Shown here in pieces: positions 1 through 6,408 of a stretch of DNA of 11,672 nucleotides. Every line of letters begins with the position of its first letter. The stretch's first letter is position 1. The notes below the pieces were generated by a model that was not told the DNA's origin, searched no databases, and worked only from the letters and a program-made list of their open reading frames with translations. This DNA comes from JAYWIG01 sp043789035 (GTDB lineage: Bacteria; Pseudomonadota; Gammaproteobacteria; Burkholderiales; Burkholderiaceae_E). Made by a program: the position numbers and the translations under genes. The DNA lies in contig JAYWIG010000178.1 in assembly GCA_043789035.1 (NCBI GenBank), positions 1 to 11,672 on the forward strand. Reading direction: 5' to 3'.

Positions 1-269
1 ATGCTGGCGAACTTATCGACGCAAAGGGAAAGCGCCGCATCCCAAGAGCTTCGTTCACCGTTTATGAGCGGATACTTCGCCCTCGCCTGCACATAGCGCA
101 GCGGCTGAGCCGTCATTGCCAACGTTGACCCTTTGGTACACAGGCGACCGAAGTTAGCCGGGTGGTCAGGGTCGCCCCGCACACCAACTATTTCATCATT
201 TTCTGACTCGATAATCACCCCACAGCCAACGCCGCAGTATGGGCAAGTAGAGCGAGTATCCTTTTTCAT
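1..269 (-). CDS. nasA: Assimilatory nitrate reductase catalytic subunit, N-terminal part (partial)
   Basis: This is the first 89 codons of a molybdopterin oxidoreductase that continues past the left edge. I translated it by hand from the ATG at 269. The N-terminus carries the [4Fe-4S] signature C9-x2-C12-x3-C16 followed by C44 in the context RLCTKG, and then a typical WDAAL segment. This matches the start of the NasA/NarB-type nitrate reductase, which reduces nitrate to nitrite in the cytoplasm using a bis-MGD molybdenum cofactor. There is no twin-arginine signal, which fits a cytoplasmic assimilatory enzyme rather than periplasmic NapA. Its ATG overlaps the nirD stop as ATGA (266-269), so it is translationally coupled and third in the nirB-nirD-nasA operon. 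The Mo-binding region and C-terminal domains are outside the window, so NasA versus a formate dehydrogenase-like relative rests on context plus this N-terminal pattern. Confidence 0.88.
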   Translation of the reverse strand, partial: MKKDTRSTCPYCGVGCGVIIESENDEIVGVRGDPDHPANFGRLCTKGSTLAMTAQPLRYVQARAKYPLINGERSSWDAALSLCVDKFAS

Positions 270-604
270 AAGCCGATATGTACTCTATCGCCAACGATTT
301 TGATCGAATATGCAGGCGTACAACCTTCGTCAGGCGATTGAGCACATCCATCGCTTAAGCCGATAGTCCAGTTATGCAAGGGGCAGGCTACTTTTTCACC
401 AAAAACGATGCCTTGCGAAAGCGGCCCCTGCTTGTGCGGACATTCATCAGTCAAGGCGAACACTTTATTCTCTGAGTTTCTGAAAATTGCTATGTCCTTT
501 TCACCCTTGCGCTTTAGTACACGTGCGCCCAAAACGGGGATGTCTTCAACACCACAAACCTCATGCCACTTGACCACATTAACAACCGACGCTGTAGACA
601 TCAT
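266..604 (-). CDS. nirD: Nitrite reductase (NADH) small subunit, Rieske type
   Basis: This 112-residue protein is the small subunit that partners NirB in reducing nitrite to ammonium in the cytoplasm. The Rieske-type fold is clear: C55-P-H57 in the first loop and C74-P-L-H77 in the second supply all four ligands for a [2Fe-2S] cluster. The surrounding DECPHKQGPLSQG and CPLHNW sequences are typical of NirD. Some NirD proteins, such as that of E. coli, have lost these ligands; this one has kept them. The length is normal for the family. Translation starts at an ATG whose TGA overlap with nirB forms ATGA (601-604). A second ATG follows immediately and could also serve. The gene end overlaps nasA in the same way, so the three genes are tightly coupled and share the promoter upstream of nirB. 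Confidence 0.95.
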   Translation of the reverse strand: MMSTASVVNVVKWHEVCGVEDIPVLGARVLKRKGEKDIAIFRNSENKVFALTDECPHKQGPLSQGIVFGEKVACPLHNWTIGLSDGCAQSPDEGCTPAYSIKIVGDRVHIGL

Positions 605-3036
605 GCCTCCAGCACCAAAGGAATGAACTGACGAGTATCGACTCGCGCTTCTTTAAACTCATGCCATGGGTCGGGCTCGCCGTCTAATGCAAACTGCAAT
701 CGCTCCCACAGCTCCTTGCGGCCAGCCTCATCTTCGTTAATGCGCTTCTTCACATAATCCAAACCCACTCGGTTCACATAATGCACAGTACGCTCCAAGT
801 ACCAACCTTCTTCGCGATAGAGCTGCAAAAATGCACCAGAATACTCTAAGACTTCCTGCGAGGTTTTTACTTTGACTAAGAATTCAGCCACTTCGGTTTT
901 GATACCACCATTGCCTGCAACATAGAGCTCCCATCCCGAGTCGACCCCAATAATTCCAACGTCTTTAATGCCCGATTCGGCGCAATTTCTTGGGCAACCG
1001 CTAACAGCAAGCTTCACTTTATGCGGTGCATACATACGCCAAAGCGCGCGCTCTAAATCTTTACCCATTTGAGTAGAGTCTTGCGTGCCAAAACGACACC
1101 ATTCGCTACCCACACAGGTTTTGACCGTGCGCAATGCTTTTGCGTAAGCGTGCCCTGAAGGCATATCAAGCTCTTTCCAAACCTGCTGTAAGTCTTCTTT
1201 CTTAACACCTAATAAATCGATACGTTGCCCACCGGTTACTTTCACCGTAGGAATTTGAAACTTATCGACCACATTGGCGATACGGCGTAGCTCAGACGAG
1301 GTTGTTTCACCACCCCACATACGTGGAATCACTGAGTAGGTGCCGTCTTTCTGAATATTCGCGTGACTACGCTCATTGATGTAGCGCGATTGTGGATCAT
1401 CCAAAGCCTCTTTGGGCCAAGTGCTCAACAAATAATAGTTCACGGCAGGACGGCAAGACGCACAACCATTCGGAGTGCGCCATTCCATGAAGGAAAACAC
1501 CGCTTCTTTCGATAGTAATTTGTGATCTTTAATCGCCTTACGAATCGAGTCATGGTTATGTTCGGTGCAACCACAAATCGCCTTTACTTTTGGTGCGACT
1601 GAATAGTCAGAACCCAAGGTACTCATCAGGATTTGCTCAACCAAGCCAGTGCAAGAACCGCAACCACCGCTGGCCTTGGTACATTTACGAACATCATCTA
1701 AGGTAAATAAGCCTTGCTCTTTAATGGCCTTGATAATCTGGCCTTTGCTAACGCCATTGCACCCGCATACTTCAGCGTCATCGGCCATTGCCGCCGCTTT
1801 GTTTTGCCCTTGGTGGCCAGTATCGCCTAAATTATTCTCACCAAACATGAGGCGATCCCGGATCTCATGCAATGGCTTGCCGTCTCTAAGCAACTTAAAA
1901 TACCAAGCACCATCGACGGTATCGCCATACAAGCAAGCACCGATCAATTTATCGTCTTTTAAAACGAGTTTTTTGTAAACGCCGCCGATTGGGTCTGCAA
2001 GAGTAATCTCCTCGAAGCCTTCGCCACCAGAGAAATCCCCGGCGGAAAACAAATCAACACCAGTTACTTTGAGCTTGGTTGAGGTTACCGAACCTACATA
2101 GCGCCCAATGCCCATCTCAGCGAGGTGGTTAGCACATACCTTGGCCATCTCGAACAATGGAGCCACTAAGCCGTACGCCGTACCTCTGTGATTTACGCAC
2201 TCGCCCACCGAATAGATACGAGGGTCGAAGGTTTGCATCGTATCGTTCACAACAATGCCGCGATTAACATGCAAACCGATCTTCTCAGCGAGGGCCGTAT
2301 TGGGACGAATACCCACCGCCATCACCACTAAATCTGCGGGTATCTCTTCACCGCTTTTGAATTTTAGCGAGCTGACACGGCCGTTAGCACCCGCTTCAAT
2401 AGACGCGGTGTGCTTTTCGATTAAAAACTTCAAGCCTTTTTGCTCAAGTGATTTTTGAAGCAACTTACCAGCAGTTTTGTCGAGTTGACGCTCCATCAAC
2501 CAAGGCATCACATGCACAACCGTCACATCCATACCGCGTAGCTTTAGGCCATTGGCCGCTTCGAGCCCTAGCAAGCCACCGCCAATCACAACCGCATGCT
2601 TAAATTTTGTTGCCGCATCAATCATGGCATTGGTATCAGCAATGTCGCGATAGGAAATAACGCCGGGCAAATCTGCGCCAGGAATAGGCAACATGAAGGG
2701 GTTAGAGCCAGTTGCTAACAGCACTTTGTCGTAAGGTTCTACCGTGCCGTCTTCCGCGATCACTTCGCGTTTTTTTCTATCTATATGAGCGACTTTCTTA
2801 CTCAAATGCAAGCGAATATTATTTGCTGCGTACCAATCCAAATCGTTAAGCACGATATCTTCAAGCGTTTGTTCACCCGCTAGAACCGGCGAAAGCAAAA
2901 TACGGTTGTAGTTCGGGTGAGGCTCAGCGCCGAATACAGTAATGTCATATAAATCCGGCGAAAGCCGAATTAGTTCTTCGACGGTCTTAATACCGGCCAT
3001 CCCATTGCCAACTACCACTAACTTTAACTTCTTCAT
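601..3036 (-). CDS. nirB: Assimilatory nitrite reductase [NAD(P)H] large subunit
   Basis: NirB carries out the six-electron reduction of nitrite to ammonium with NAD(P)H. Domains in order over 811 residues: an FAD-binding fold with G10-N-G12-M-A-G15; an NAD(P)H-binding GGGLLG at 152-157; two BFD-like [2Fe-2S] domains with C424/C426/C459/C462 and C488/C490/C525/C528; and a sulfite/nitrite reductase C-terminal half with C641-x5-C647 and C681-x3-C685. Those last four cysteines bind the [4Fe-4S]-sirohaem centre. All cofactor ligands are present and the length is usual for the family. The open frame extends 12 codons further upstream, but I chose the ATG at 3036. It has AGGAG at 3042-3046 with a 5-base spacer, and the FAD motif then falls at the expected position. 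It is the first gene of the nirB-nirD-nasA operon, probably driven by the sigma-54 site at 3113-3127. Confidence 0.96.
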   Translation of the reverse strand: MKKLKLVVVGNGMAGIKTVEELIRLSPDLYDITVFGAEPHPNYNRILLSPVLAGEQTLEDIVLNDLDWYAANNIRLHLSKKVAHIDRKKREVIAEDGTVEPYDKVLLATGSNPFMLPIPGADLPGVISYRDIADTNAMIDAATKFKHAVVIGGGLLGLEAANGLKLRGMDVTVVHVMPWLMERQLDKTAGKLLQKSLEQKGLKFLIEKHTASIEAGANGRVSSLKFKSGEEIPADLVVMAVGIRPNTALAEKIGLHVNRGIVVNDTMQTFDPRIYSVGECVNHRGTAYGLVAPLFEMAKVCANHLAEMGIGRYVGSVTSTKLKVTGVDLFSAGDFSGGEGFEEITLADPIGGVYKKLVLKDDKLIGACLYGDTVDGAWYFKLLRDGKPLHEIRDRLMFGENNLGDTGHQGQNKAAAMADDAEVCGCNGVSKGQIIKAIKEQGLFTLDDVRKCTKASGGCGSCTGLVEQILMSTLGSDYSVAPKVKAICGCTEHNHDSIRKAIKDHKLLSKEAVFSFMEWRTPNGCASCRPAVNYYLLSTWPKEALDDPQSRYINERSHANIQKDGTYSVIPRMWGGETTSSELRRIANVVDKFQIPTVKVTGGQRIDLLGVKKEDLQQVWKELDMPSGHAYAKALRTVKTCVGSEWCRFGTQDSTQMGKDLERALWRMYAPHKVKLAVSGCPRNCAESGIKDVGIIGVDSGWELYVAGNGGIKTEVAEFLVKVKTSQEVLEYSGAFLQLYREEGWYLERTVHYVNRVGLDYVKKRINEDEAGRKELWERLQFALDGEPDPWHEFKEARVDTRQFIPLVLEA

Positions 3037-3041
3037 AGGCG

Positions 3042-3046
3042 CTCCT
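3042..3046 (-). promoter_or_regulatory. Ribosome binding site fixing the nirB start
   Basis: AGGAG on the minus strand lies 5 bases before the ATG at 3036. It decides against the 12-codon longer reading from 3072, which has no comparable site. A short inverted match (CGCT at 3056-3059 with AGCG at 3040-3043) could fold around this site, but the stem is only four pairs. Confidence 0.75.
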
Positions 3047-3069
3047 AGGTTTCCAAGCGACCTCATCAA

Positions 3070-3091
3070 CACTTACCTTCGTTAGTAAGCA
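3070..3091 (-). promoter_or_regulatory. Leader hairpin with ANTAR-type hexaloop upstream of nirB
   Basis: On the minus strand CTTACT (3089-3084) pairs with GGTAAG (3077-3072), five Watson-Crick pairs closed by a U-G pair. Two further G-U pairs are possible outside. The loop is AACGAA, six bases with A at position 1 and G at position 4. That is the loop rule known for RNA hairpins bound by ANTAR antiterminators such as NasT and NasR, which control nitrate assimilation leaders. It sits in the predicted 5' leader of nirB. Only one such hairpin is seen where the known motif has two, and no U-rich terminator follows, so the assignment is tentative. Confidence 0.35.
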
Positions 3092-3112
3092 AGAGATCAC
3101 TATGGTGTCTAT

Positions 3113-3127
3113 GCAAGAGCAATGCCA
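3113..3127 (-). promoter_or_regulatory. Sigma-54 (-24/-12) promoter for nirB-nirD-nasA
   Basis: Reading the minus strand, TGGCAT (3127-3122), five bases, then TTGC (3116-3113) followed by A and T. The GG and GC doublets are exactly 10 bases apart, as sigma-54 promoters require. There is one departure from TGGCAC-N5-TTGC. The predicted start is near 3101, giving a leader of about 65 bases before the nirB ATG. Sigma-54 dependence fits a nitrogen assimilation operon. Confidence 0.65.
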
Positions 3128-3145
3128 GCGCATAACTTGCTGCTT

Positions 3146-3160
3146 TGGCACAACAATTGC
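3146..3160 (+). promoter_or_regulatory. Sigma-54 (-24/-12) promoter toward the phosphatase-kinase gene
   Basis: TGGCAC (3146-3151), AACAA, TTGC (3157-3160) matches the sigma-54 core consensus without a mismatch, with the GG-GC spacing of 10 bases. It reads rightward, with a predicted start near 3172 and a leader of about 157 bases before the ATG at 3329. It lies 18 bases from the divergent nirB promoter. Confidence 0.7.
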
Positions 3161-3238
3161 GCAGTAGAACTCCTATATGAACAAACATATGCCTAAACTG
3201 TGCCGGAAGGTTTCGCTCAAAGGGGTGACGCTCGTAAA

Positions 3239-3331
3239 TGGTGCGGTGCAACCAAGCCCTTTTCGCGACCACTCTGCAGCTACGCACCAAGATTGCACAA
3301 TGCTTGATCCTGCACCAAGAAATGCACCATG
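3239..3331. promoter_or_regulatory. Cluster of TGCACC/GGTGCA half-sites, possible NtrC-type enhancer
   Basis: TGGTGC (3239-3244) and GGTGCA (3245-3250) lie side by side. GCACCA then occurs at 3284-3289, TGCAC at 3294-3298, and TGCACCA at both 3311-3317 and 3323-3329. These resemble NtrC half-sites, and they lie about 138 to 228 bases upstream of the predicted nirB start, a distance usual for sigma-54 enhancers. No full TGCAC-N7-GTGCA dyad is present, so the binding protein is a guess. A segment at 3284-3302 is repeated nearly exactly at 3312-3331, the second copy ending in the kinase start codon. Confidence 0.3.
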
Positions 3332-5020
3332 AGCTTCGAAATTGATTTGGGCCACTTATCGATAGTTGGCAGGCGGCAACTCAACGAGGACTTCGTCGGC
3401 GCTCTTTATGCAGAACCTCACGAATGGGTAGAACGAGGTGTCATTGCGGCCCTTGCTGATGGCGTGTCACAAGGTGGAGGCGGGCTAGAGGCTGCGCAAA
3501 CATCGGTTATGAGCTTGTTAGATGGCTATTTCAGCACACCGAAAACTTGGGACACAACCGTCGCCCTCGATCGAATATTAACTTCGCAAAATAGTTGGTT
3601 ACACGGCCAAAATCAAAGAGATACCCGCAGGCAGCGAGCCACCACGCTAACGGCAATGGTGCTGCGCGGCCAAACCTACACGCTGGCGCACATTGGGGAC
3701 AGTCGAGCGCTGTTGGTCCGGGACGGTTTGATCGAGCGCCTAAGCCAAGACCATACACGCCACGGAGATACGCAATCTGTTCTCACTCGCGCTCTCGGGG
3801 TCGATGAGCGAGCGCTAATGGACTACCAACAAGGTAACTTACAACTCAATGATTGCCTACTTTTGATGAGCGATGGGGCTTGGGGCTCACTCAGCGAGAA
3901 AGACATATTGGCAGCACTTGGTAGCCATCCAACTGCACAAAGTTCAGCCGACGCGTTGGTCGAAAAAGCGTTTGCCAAAGGGTCGAGCGACAATATCAGC
4001 GTAGTGGTGGCAATGATCAAAGGTCTACCTACAGCGGATCTTAGAGCAGGCACTTTAAGATCAAAAAATTTAAGCGTTCCCAAAAAGCTTAGAGTGGGCG
4101 AGAACTTGGATAAGTTCACAATCACCCAAGTGGTAGCAAACAACGGCGTGAACTTAGTGTATCAGGCCAGAAACTCCGCATGCGGCGAGCTGTTTGCCAT
4201 CAAAACTTTATGCCCCGAACGTGCAGGTGATGAGGCAGAAAAGGCCACCCTTGCGCACGAACAATGGTTAGCCGAACAACTTGATGACCCTGCCTTTATT
4301 CGATGCCACCCGCAACCCAATGCCACGACACACTATGTTGTTTATGACTGGCACAGCGGCGCAACTCTGGAAAAACTCATTGAACCCGCAGCGCCAGACC
4401 TAACTTTAGAGCAGGGGTTAACTTTGGCACGGCAACTGTTGCAAGCCGTGTCGAAGTTACATAGACGAGGTATCGTGCACCGAGATATCAAACCCGGCAA
4501 CTTGCATTGCGATGAAAAAGGTCAATGGCGCATATTCGACTTAGGAGTAGCAATAAGTGGTGAAGAACCTGCAAGCACGCGCGAGCTGCATGCAGGTACA
4601 CCCGCATTTATCAACCCTGAACAATGGGAAGGCCAAAAAGCCAATCAACAAAGCGACCTATTTTCAACAGGCGTAACGCTCTATAAGGCCATGACAAAAC
4701 GTCTGCCTTACGGCGAAGTTGAACCTTATCAAACAGCGCGTTACAACCGCGATGCCACGCCGCCCACGAGATTTCGTGCCGACATGCCGATTTGGTTCGA
4801 AGCCGTTTTACTAAAGAGCGTCGCGAGGGACGCTAAAGATCGCTTCGAAACCGCGGAAGAATTTTTATTGGCATTGGAGCGGGGTGCCGCCCGGCCGTTA
4901 TCCGCTCCTAGATCAACACCGCTATTAAGTCGAGATCAAACTTTAGGATTAAAGATCGCAATAGCAGTTTCAGTATTCCTAAATGTCCTTTTGATAGCAC
5001 TCATTATTATCACGTCGTAA
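3329..5020 (+). CDS. Bifunctional PP2C-type phosphatase / Ser-Thr protein kinase, membrane-anchored
   Basis: This 563-residue protein joins two opposing signalling enzymes. Residues 1 to about 232 are a PP2C phosphatase with metal-site motifs RRQLNED (15-21), ADG (43-45), HIGDSR (121-126), SDG (181-183) and SSDN (219-222). Residues about 260 to 515 are a Hanks-type kinase with AIK (K292), a candidate helix-C Glu (E311), HRDIKPGN (384-391), DLG in place of DFG (404-406), NPE in place of APE (429-431) and D443. The glycine-rich loop is degenerate (VANNGVNLVY). A hydrophobic helix at about 541-561 ends the protein, so the catalytic parts should face the cytoplasm. P. aeruginosa has a related kinase gene beside its nirBD genes, which supports a role in nitrogen signalling, but the targets are unknown. 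The ATG has no strong ribosome site; the phosphatase fold begins right after it. A perfect sigma-54 site lies upstream. Confidence 0.92.
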   Translation: MSFEIDLGHLSIVGRRQLNEDFVGALYAEPHEWVERGVIAALADGVSQGGGGLEAAQTSVMSLLDGYFSTPKTWDTTVALDRILTSQNSWLHGQNQRDTRRQRATTLTAMVLRGQTYTLAHIGDSRALLVRDGLIERLSQDHTRHGDTQSVLTRALGVDERALMDYQQGNLQLNDCLLLMSDGAWGSLSEKDILAALGSHPTAQSSADALVEKAFAKGSSDNISVVVAMIKGLPTADLRAGTLRSKNLSVPKKLRVGENLDKFTITQVVANNGVNLVYQARNSACGELFAIKTLCPERAGDEAEKATLAHEQWLAEQLDDPAFIRCHPQPNATTHYVVYDWHSGATLEKLIEPAAPDLTLEQGLTLARQLLQAVSKLHRRGIVHRDIKPGNLHCDEKGQWRIFDLGVAISGEEPASTRELHAGTPAFINPEQWEGQKANQQSDLFSTGVTLYKAMTKRLPYGEVEPYQTARYNRDATPPTRFRADMPIWFEAVLLKSVARDAKDRFETAEEFLLALERGAARPLSAPRSTPLLSRDQTLGLKIAIAVSVFLNVLLIALIIITS

Positions 5021-5037
5021 CGTTCGCTTGCAGCTTG

Positions 5038-5661
5038 CTAGAGAAGAAGTGTTGCAACTCTGGCGGCTTCCTTCATATTGGGCAATTGGTTTTGATCGGG
5101 CAACACCTGCAAATGCCGAATAACGTTTTGTTGATCAATCACCATGACTCCTCGGGCAAGCAAGCGGGACGCTTCTTGCAGCACTCCGGTACCGCTACCG
5201 AAAGCTGACGTTCGATAGTCGGAAAGAAAGGTAACGGTTGGCAACTTCGCCAGCCCAGCATAGCGTCGCTGCGCGAACGGCAAATCCATGCTCACGGTAA
5301 AAACTTCTATGCGTGGATCCAAGGTACCGACAACGGTGCCTAATTCGGTTGTCTGTGCATCGCATGTTGCAGTATCCAAAGAAGGCAGAAAGCTAATGAC
5401 GCGAACCTTGCCAGGATTTACGCCTACGTCCACCGCTGTCATATTTGTGCCGATCAGCATTGCGGCCGGAAACTTATCGCCGACTTTGAGCGAGGCACCG
5501 GTAAGCGCCACCGGGCGCCCCCGTGAAGACACGGACTGCCCGCTCCCGGTTTTCGCAATTGAATCAGTGGCCACTTGGAACTGAGGAGTTGACGCGCAGC
5601 CCGAGGCTAAACAAACAATAGCTAGGCATAACAATAGGTGCTTTTGGGTAGTGGTGATCAT
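5038..5661 (-). CDS. Thiol peroxidase (Tpx)-like lipoprotein lacking the resolving cysteine
   Basis: This 207-residue protein begins with a lipoprotein signal: a short charged end, a hydrophobic stretch and LASGC with the lipidated Cys at 22. Ala at +2 suggests sorting to the outer membrane. The rest follows Tpx, a peroxiredoxin that reduces hydroperoxides: GRPVALTG, VGDKFP, then PSLDTATC with T97 and peroxidatic C100, DLPFAQRR (126-133) and LLARGVMVID with the usual Arg. Where Tpx has its resolving Cys right after DLPFAQxRF, this protein has Ala135, so any catalysis would follow a 1-Cys course or need an outside thiol. E. coli Tpx is periplasmic and has no lipid anchor. I chose the ATG at 5661, not the longer frame from 5733, because AGGAGG at 5671-5676 sits 9 bases before it and the signal peptide then starts correctly. 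It is convergent with the kinase gene, 17 bases apart. Confidence 0.82.
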   Translation of the reverse strand: MITTTQKHLLLCLAIVCLASGCASTPQFQVATDSIAKTGSGQSVSSRGRPVALTGASLKVGDKFPAAMLIGTNMTAVDVGVNPGKVRVISFLPSLDTATCDAQTTELGTVVGTLDPRIEVFTVSMDLPFAQRRYAGLAKLPTVTFLSDYRTSAFGSGTGVLQEASRLLARGVMVIDQQNVIRHLQVLPDQNQLPNMKEAARVATLLL

Positions 5662-5670
5662 GTTAGGAAT

Positions 5671-5676
5671 CCTCCT
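5671..5676 (-). promoter_or_regulatory. Strong ribosome binding site for the Tpx-like lipoprotein
   Basis: AGGAGG on the minus strand lies 9 bases before the ATG at 5661. It rules out the longer reading from 5733, whose extra 24 residues would spoil the lipoprotein signal. Confidence 0.8.
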
Positions 5677-5722
5677 AGTTAGACATCTGTATAAAGTTGC
5701 CAATCGCTGCATCATACCCAAC

Positions 5723-5748
5723 CGATAGAACATCTTCTTAATCTATCG
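5723..5748. repeat. Inverted repeat between divergent genes, candidate operator
   Basis: CGATAGA (5723-5729) and TCTATCG (5742-5748) are perfect 7-base inverted arms with a 12-base spacer, 19 bases centre to centre. They lie in the 159-base region separating the Tpx-like lipoprotein (minus) from the CHR operon (plus). No terminator-like T-run follows, and the arm spacing would suit a dimeric regulator. No regulator gene is adjacent. Confidence 0.35.
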
Positions 5749-5820
5749 CCATGGATGAAGAAAATACCTTCAGTGAAAAGTTAGCATACCACTTAAGTAT
5801 ATTGCCAAATCAAACCCCAC

Positions 5821-6408
5821 ATGTCAGCACCCGCTTCCACACCATCTAGTCCATCATCCAATAAGCAAGCTATCGCACCACCACTGGCTGAGATTTACAG
5901 TACCTTTTCCAAAGTTGCGCTTTCTGGTTTTGGTGGCGTGTTGCCCGTATCGCGCCATGCCTTGGTCGAAAAGAAGAAGTGGCTGACTGAAAAAGAATTC
6001 GCCGAATTGCTGGCAATTGCGCAACTACTCCCCGGGCCAAACATCGTAAACCTGTCGGTTGCACTAGGTGATCGATTTCATGGCATCTCCGGCTCGTTAG
6101 CTGCTGTCGCGGGCTTATTTTCAATACCGTTTTTACTGTTCATGACGCTGGGTTGGGGCTATCACTTCTTTAGCGATGCCTTATGGCTTAAAAAAGCATT
6201 ACTCGGAATTTCAGCCGCAGCCGCTGGTTTGATTATTTGCACGGCCATGAAGCTCGTAAAAAGCATGAGCAAGAAATTCTGGGCCTACGCGGTCATGATC
6301 AGCGCATTTATAGGCATAGTAGTTCTGCATCGCCCGCTTTTCCAAGTGGTACTGCTCGTTGGCTTTGCCGGGGTTGCAATGGCTTATCGGTTCGAGAGTG
6401 ACAAGTAA
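5821..6408 (+). CDS. Chromate transporter family protein, first short-chain CHR subunit
   Basis: This 195-residue membrane protein belongs to the CHR (ChrA) family in its short, one-domain form. Seen in the sequence: a Ser/Pro-rich cytoplasmic start (1-20), then the family motif GFGGVLPVSRHALVEKKKWL (about 37-56), PGPNIVNLSVALGDR and about five hydrophobic segments. Full ChrA proteins have two such domains and about 400 residues; short forms work as pairs from adjacent genes, as here. ChrA exports chromate by proton-linked antiport, but many CHR members have no proven substrate, and the neighbours here (a solute receptor and a hydrolase) hint at something else. The last base of its TAA is the first of the next ATG, so the pair is translationally coupled. 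No ribosome binding site precedes the ATG. A TATATT at 5798-5803 is a weak -10 candidate that would give a very short leader. Confidence 0.88.
   Translation: MSAPASTPSSPSSNKQAIAPPLAEIYSTFSKVALSGFGGVLPVSRHALVEKKKWLTEKEFAELLAIAQLLPGPNIVNLSVALGDRFHGISGSLAAVAGLFSIPFLLFMTLGWGYHFFSDALWLKKALLGISAAAAGLIICTAMKLVKSMSKKFWAYAVMISAFIGIVVLHRPLFQVVLLVGFAGVAMAYRFESDK

Noticed and set aside
3040..3059. Hairpin hiding the nirB ribosome site
   Set aside because: Only CGCT/AGCG pair well, around a 12-base loop with two weak inner pairs; too weak to call a regulatory switch.
3037..3072. Longer NirB start at 3072
   Set aside because: The 12 added residues precede the normal FAD motif start, while AGGAG is placed correctly for the ATG at 3036.
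3066..3290. Minus-strand open frame in the nirB/kinase intergenic region
   Set aside because: The translation has no recognisable domain and no ribosome site. It overlaps both sigma-54 sites and the repeated half-sites, and a second frame at 3173-3355 overlaps it, as expected by chance.
5021..5037. Terminator between the convergent kinase and Tpx-like genes
   Set aside because: The 17-base gap has repeated GCTTGC but no usable stem and no T-run on either strand.
5662..5733. Longer start for the Tpx-like protein at 5733
   Set aside because: It would bury the lipoprotein signal behind 24 basic residues, and the AGGAGG site belongs to the ATG at 5661.
5798..5803. TATATT as a -10 element for the CHR operon
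   Set aside because: No good -35 hexamer lies 16-18 bases upstream; TGAAAA is too far from consensus to list as a promoter.
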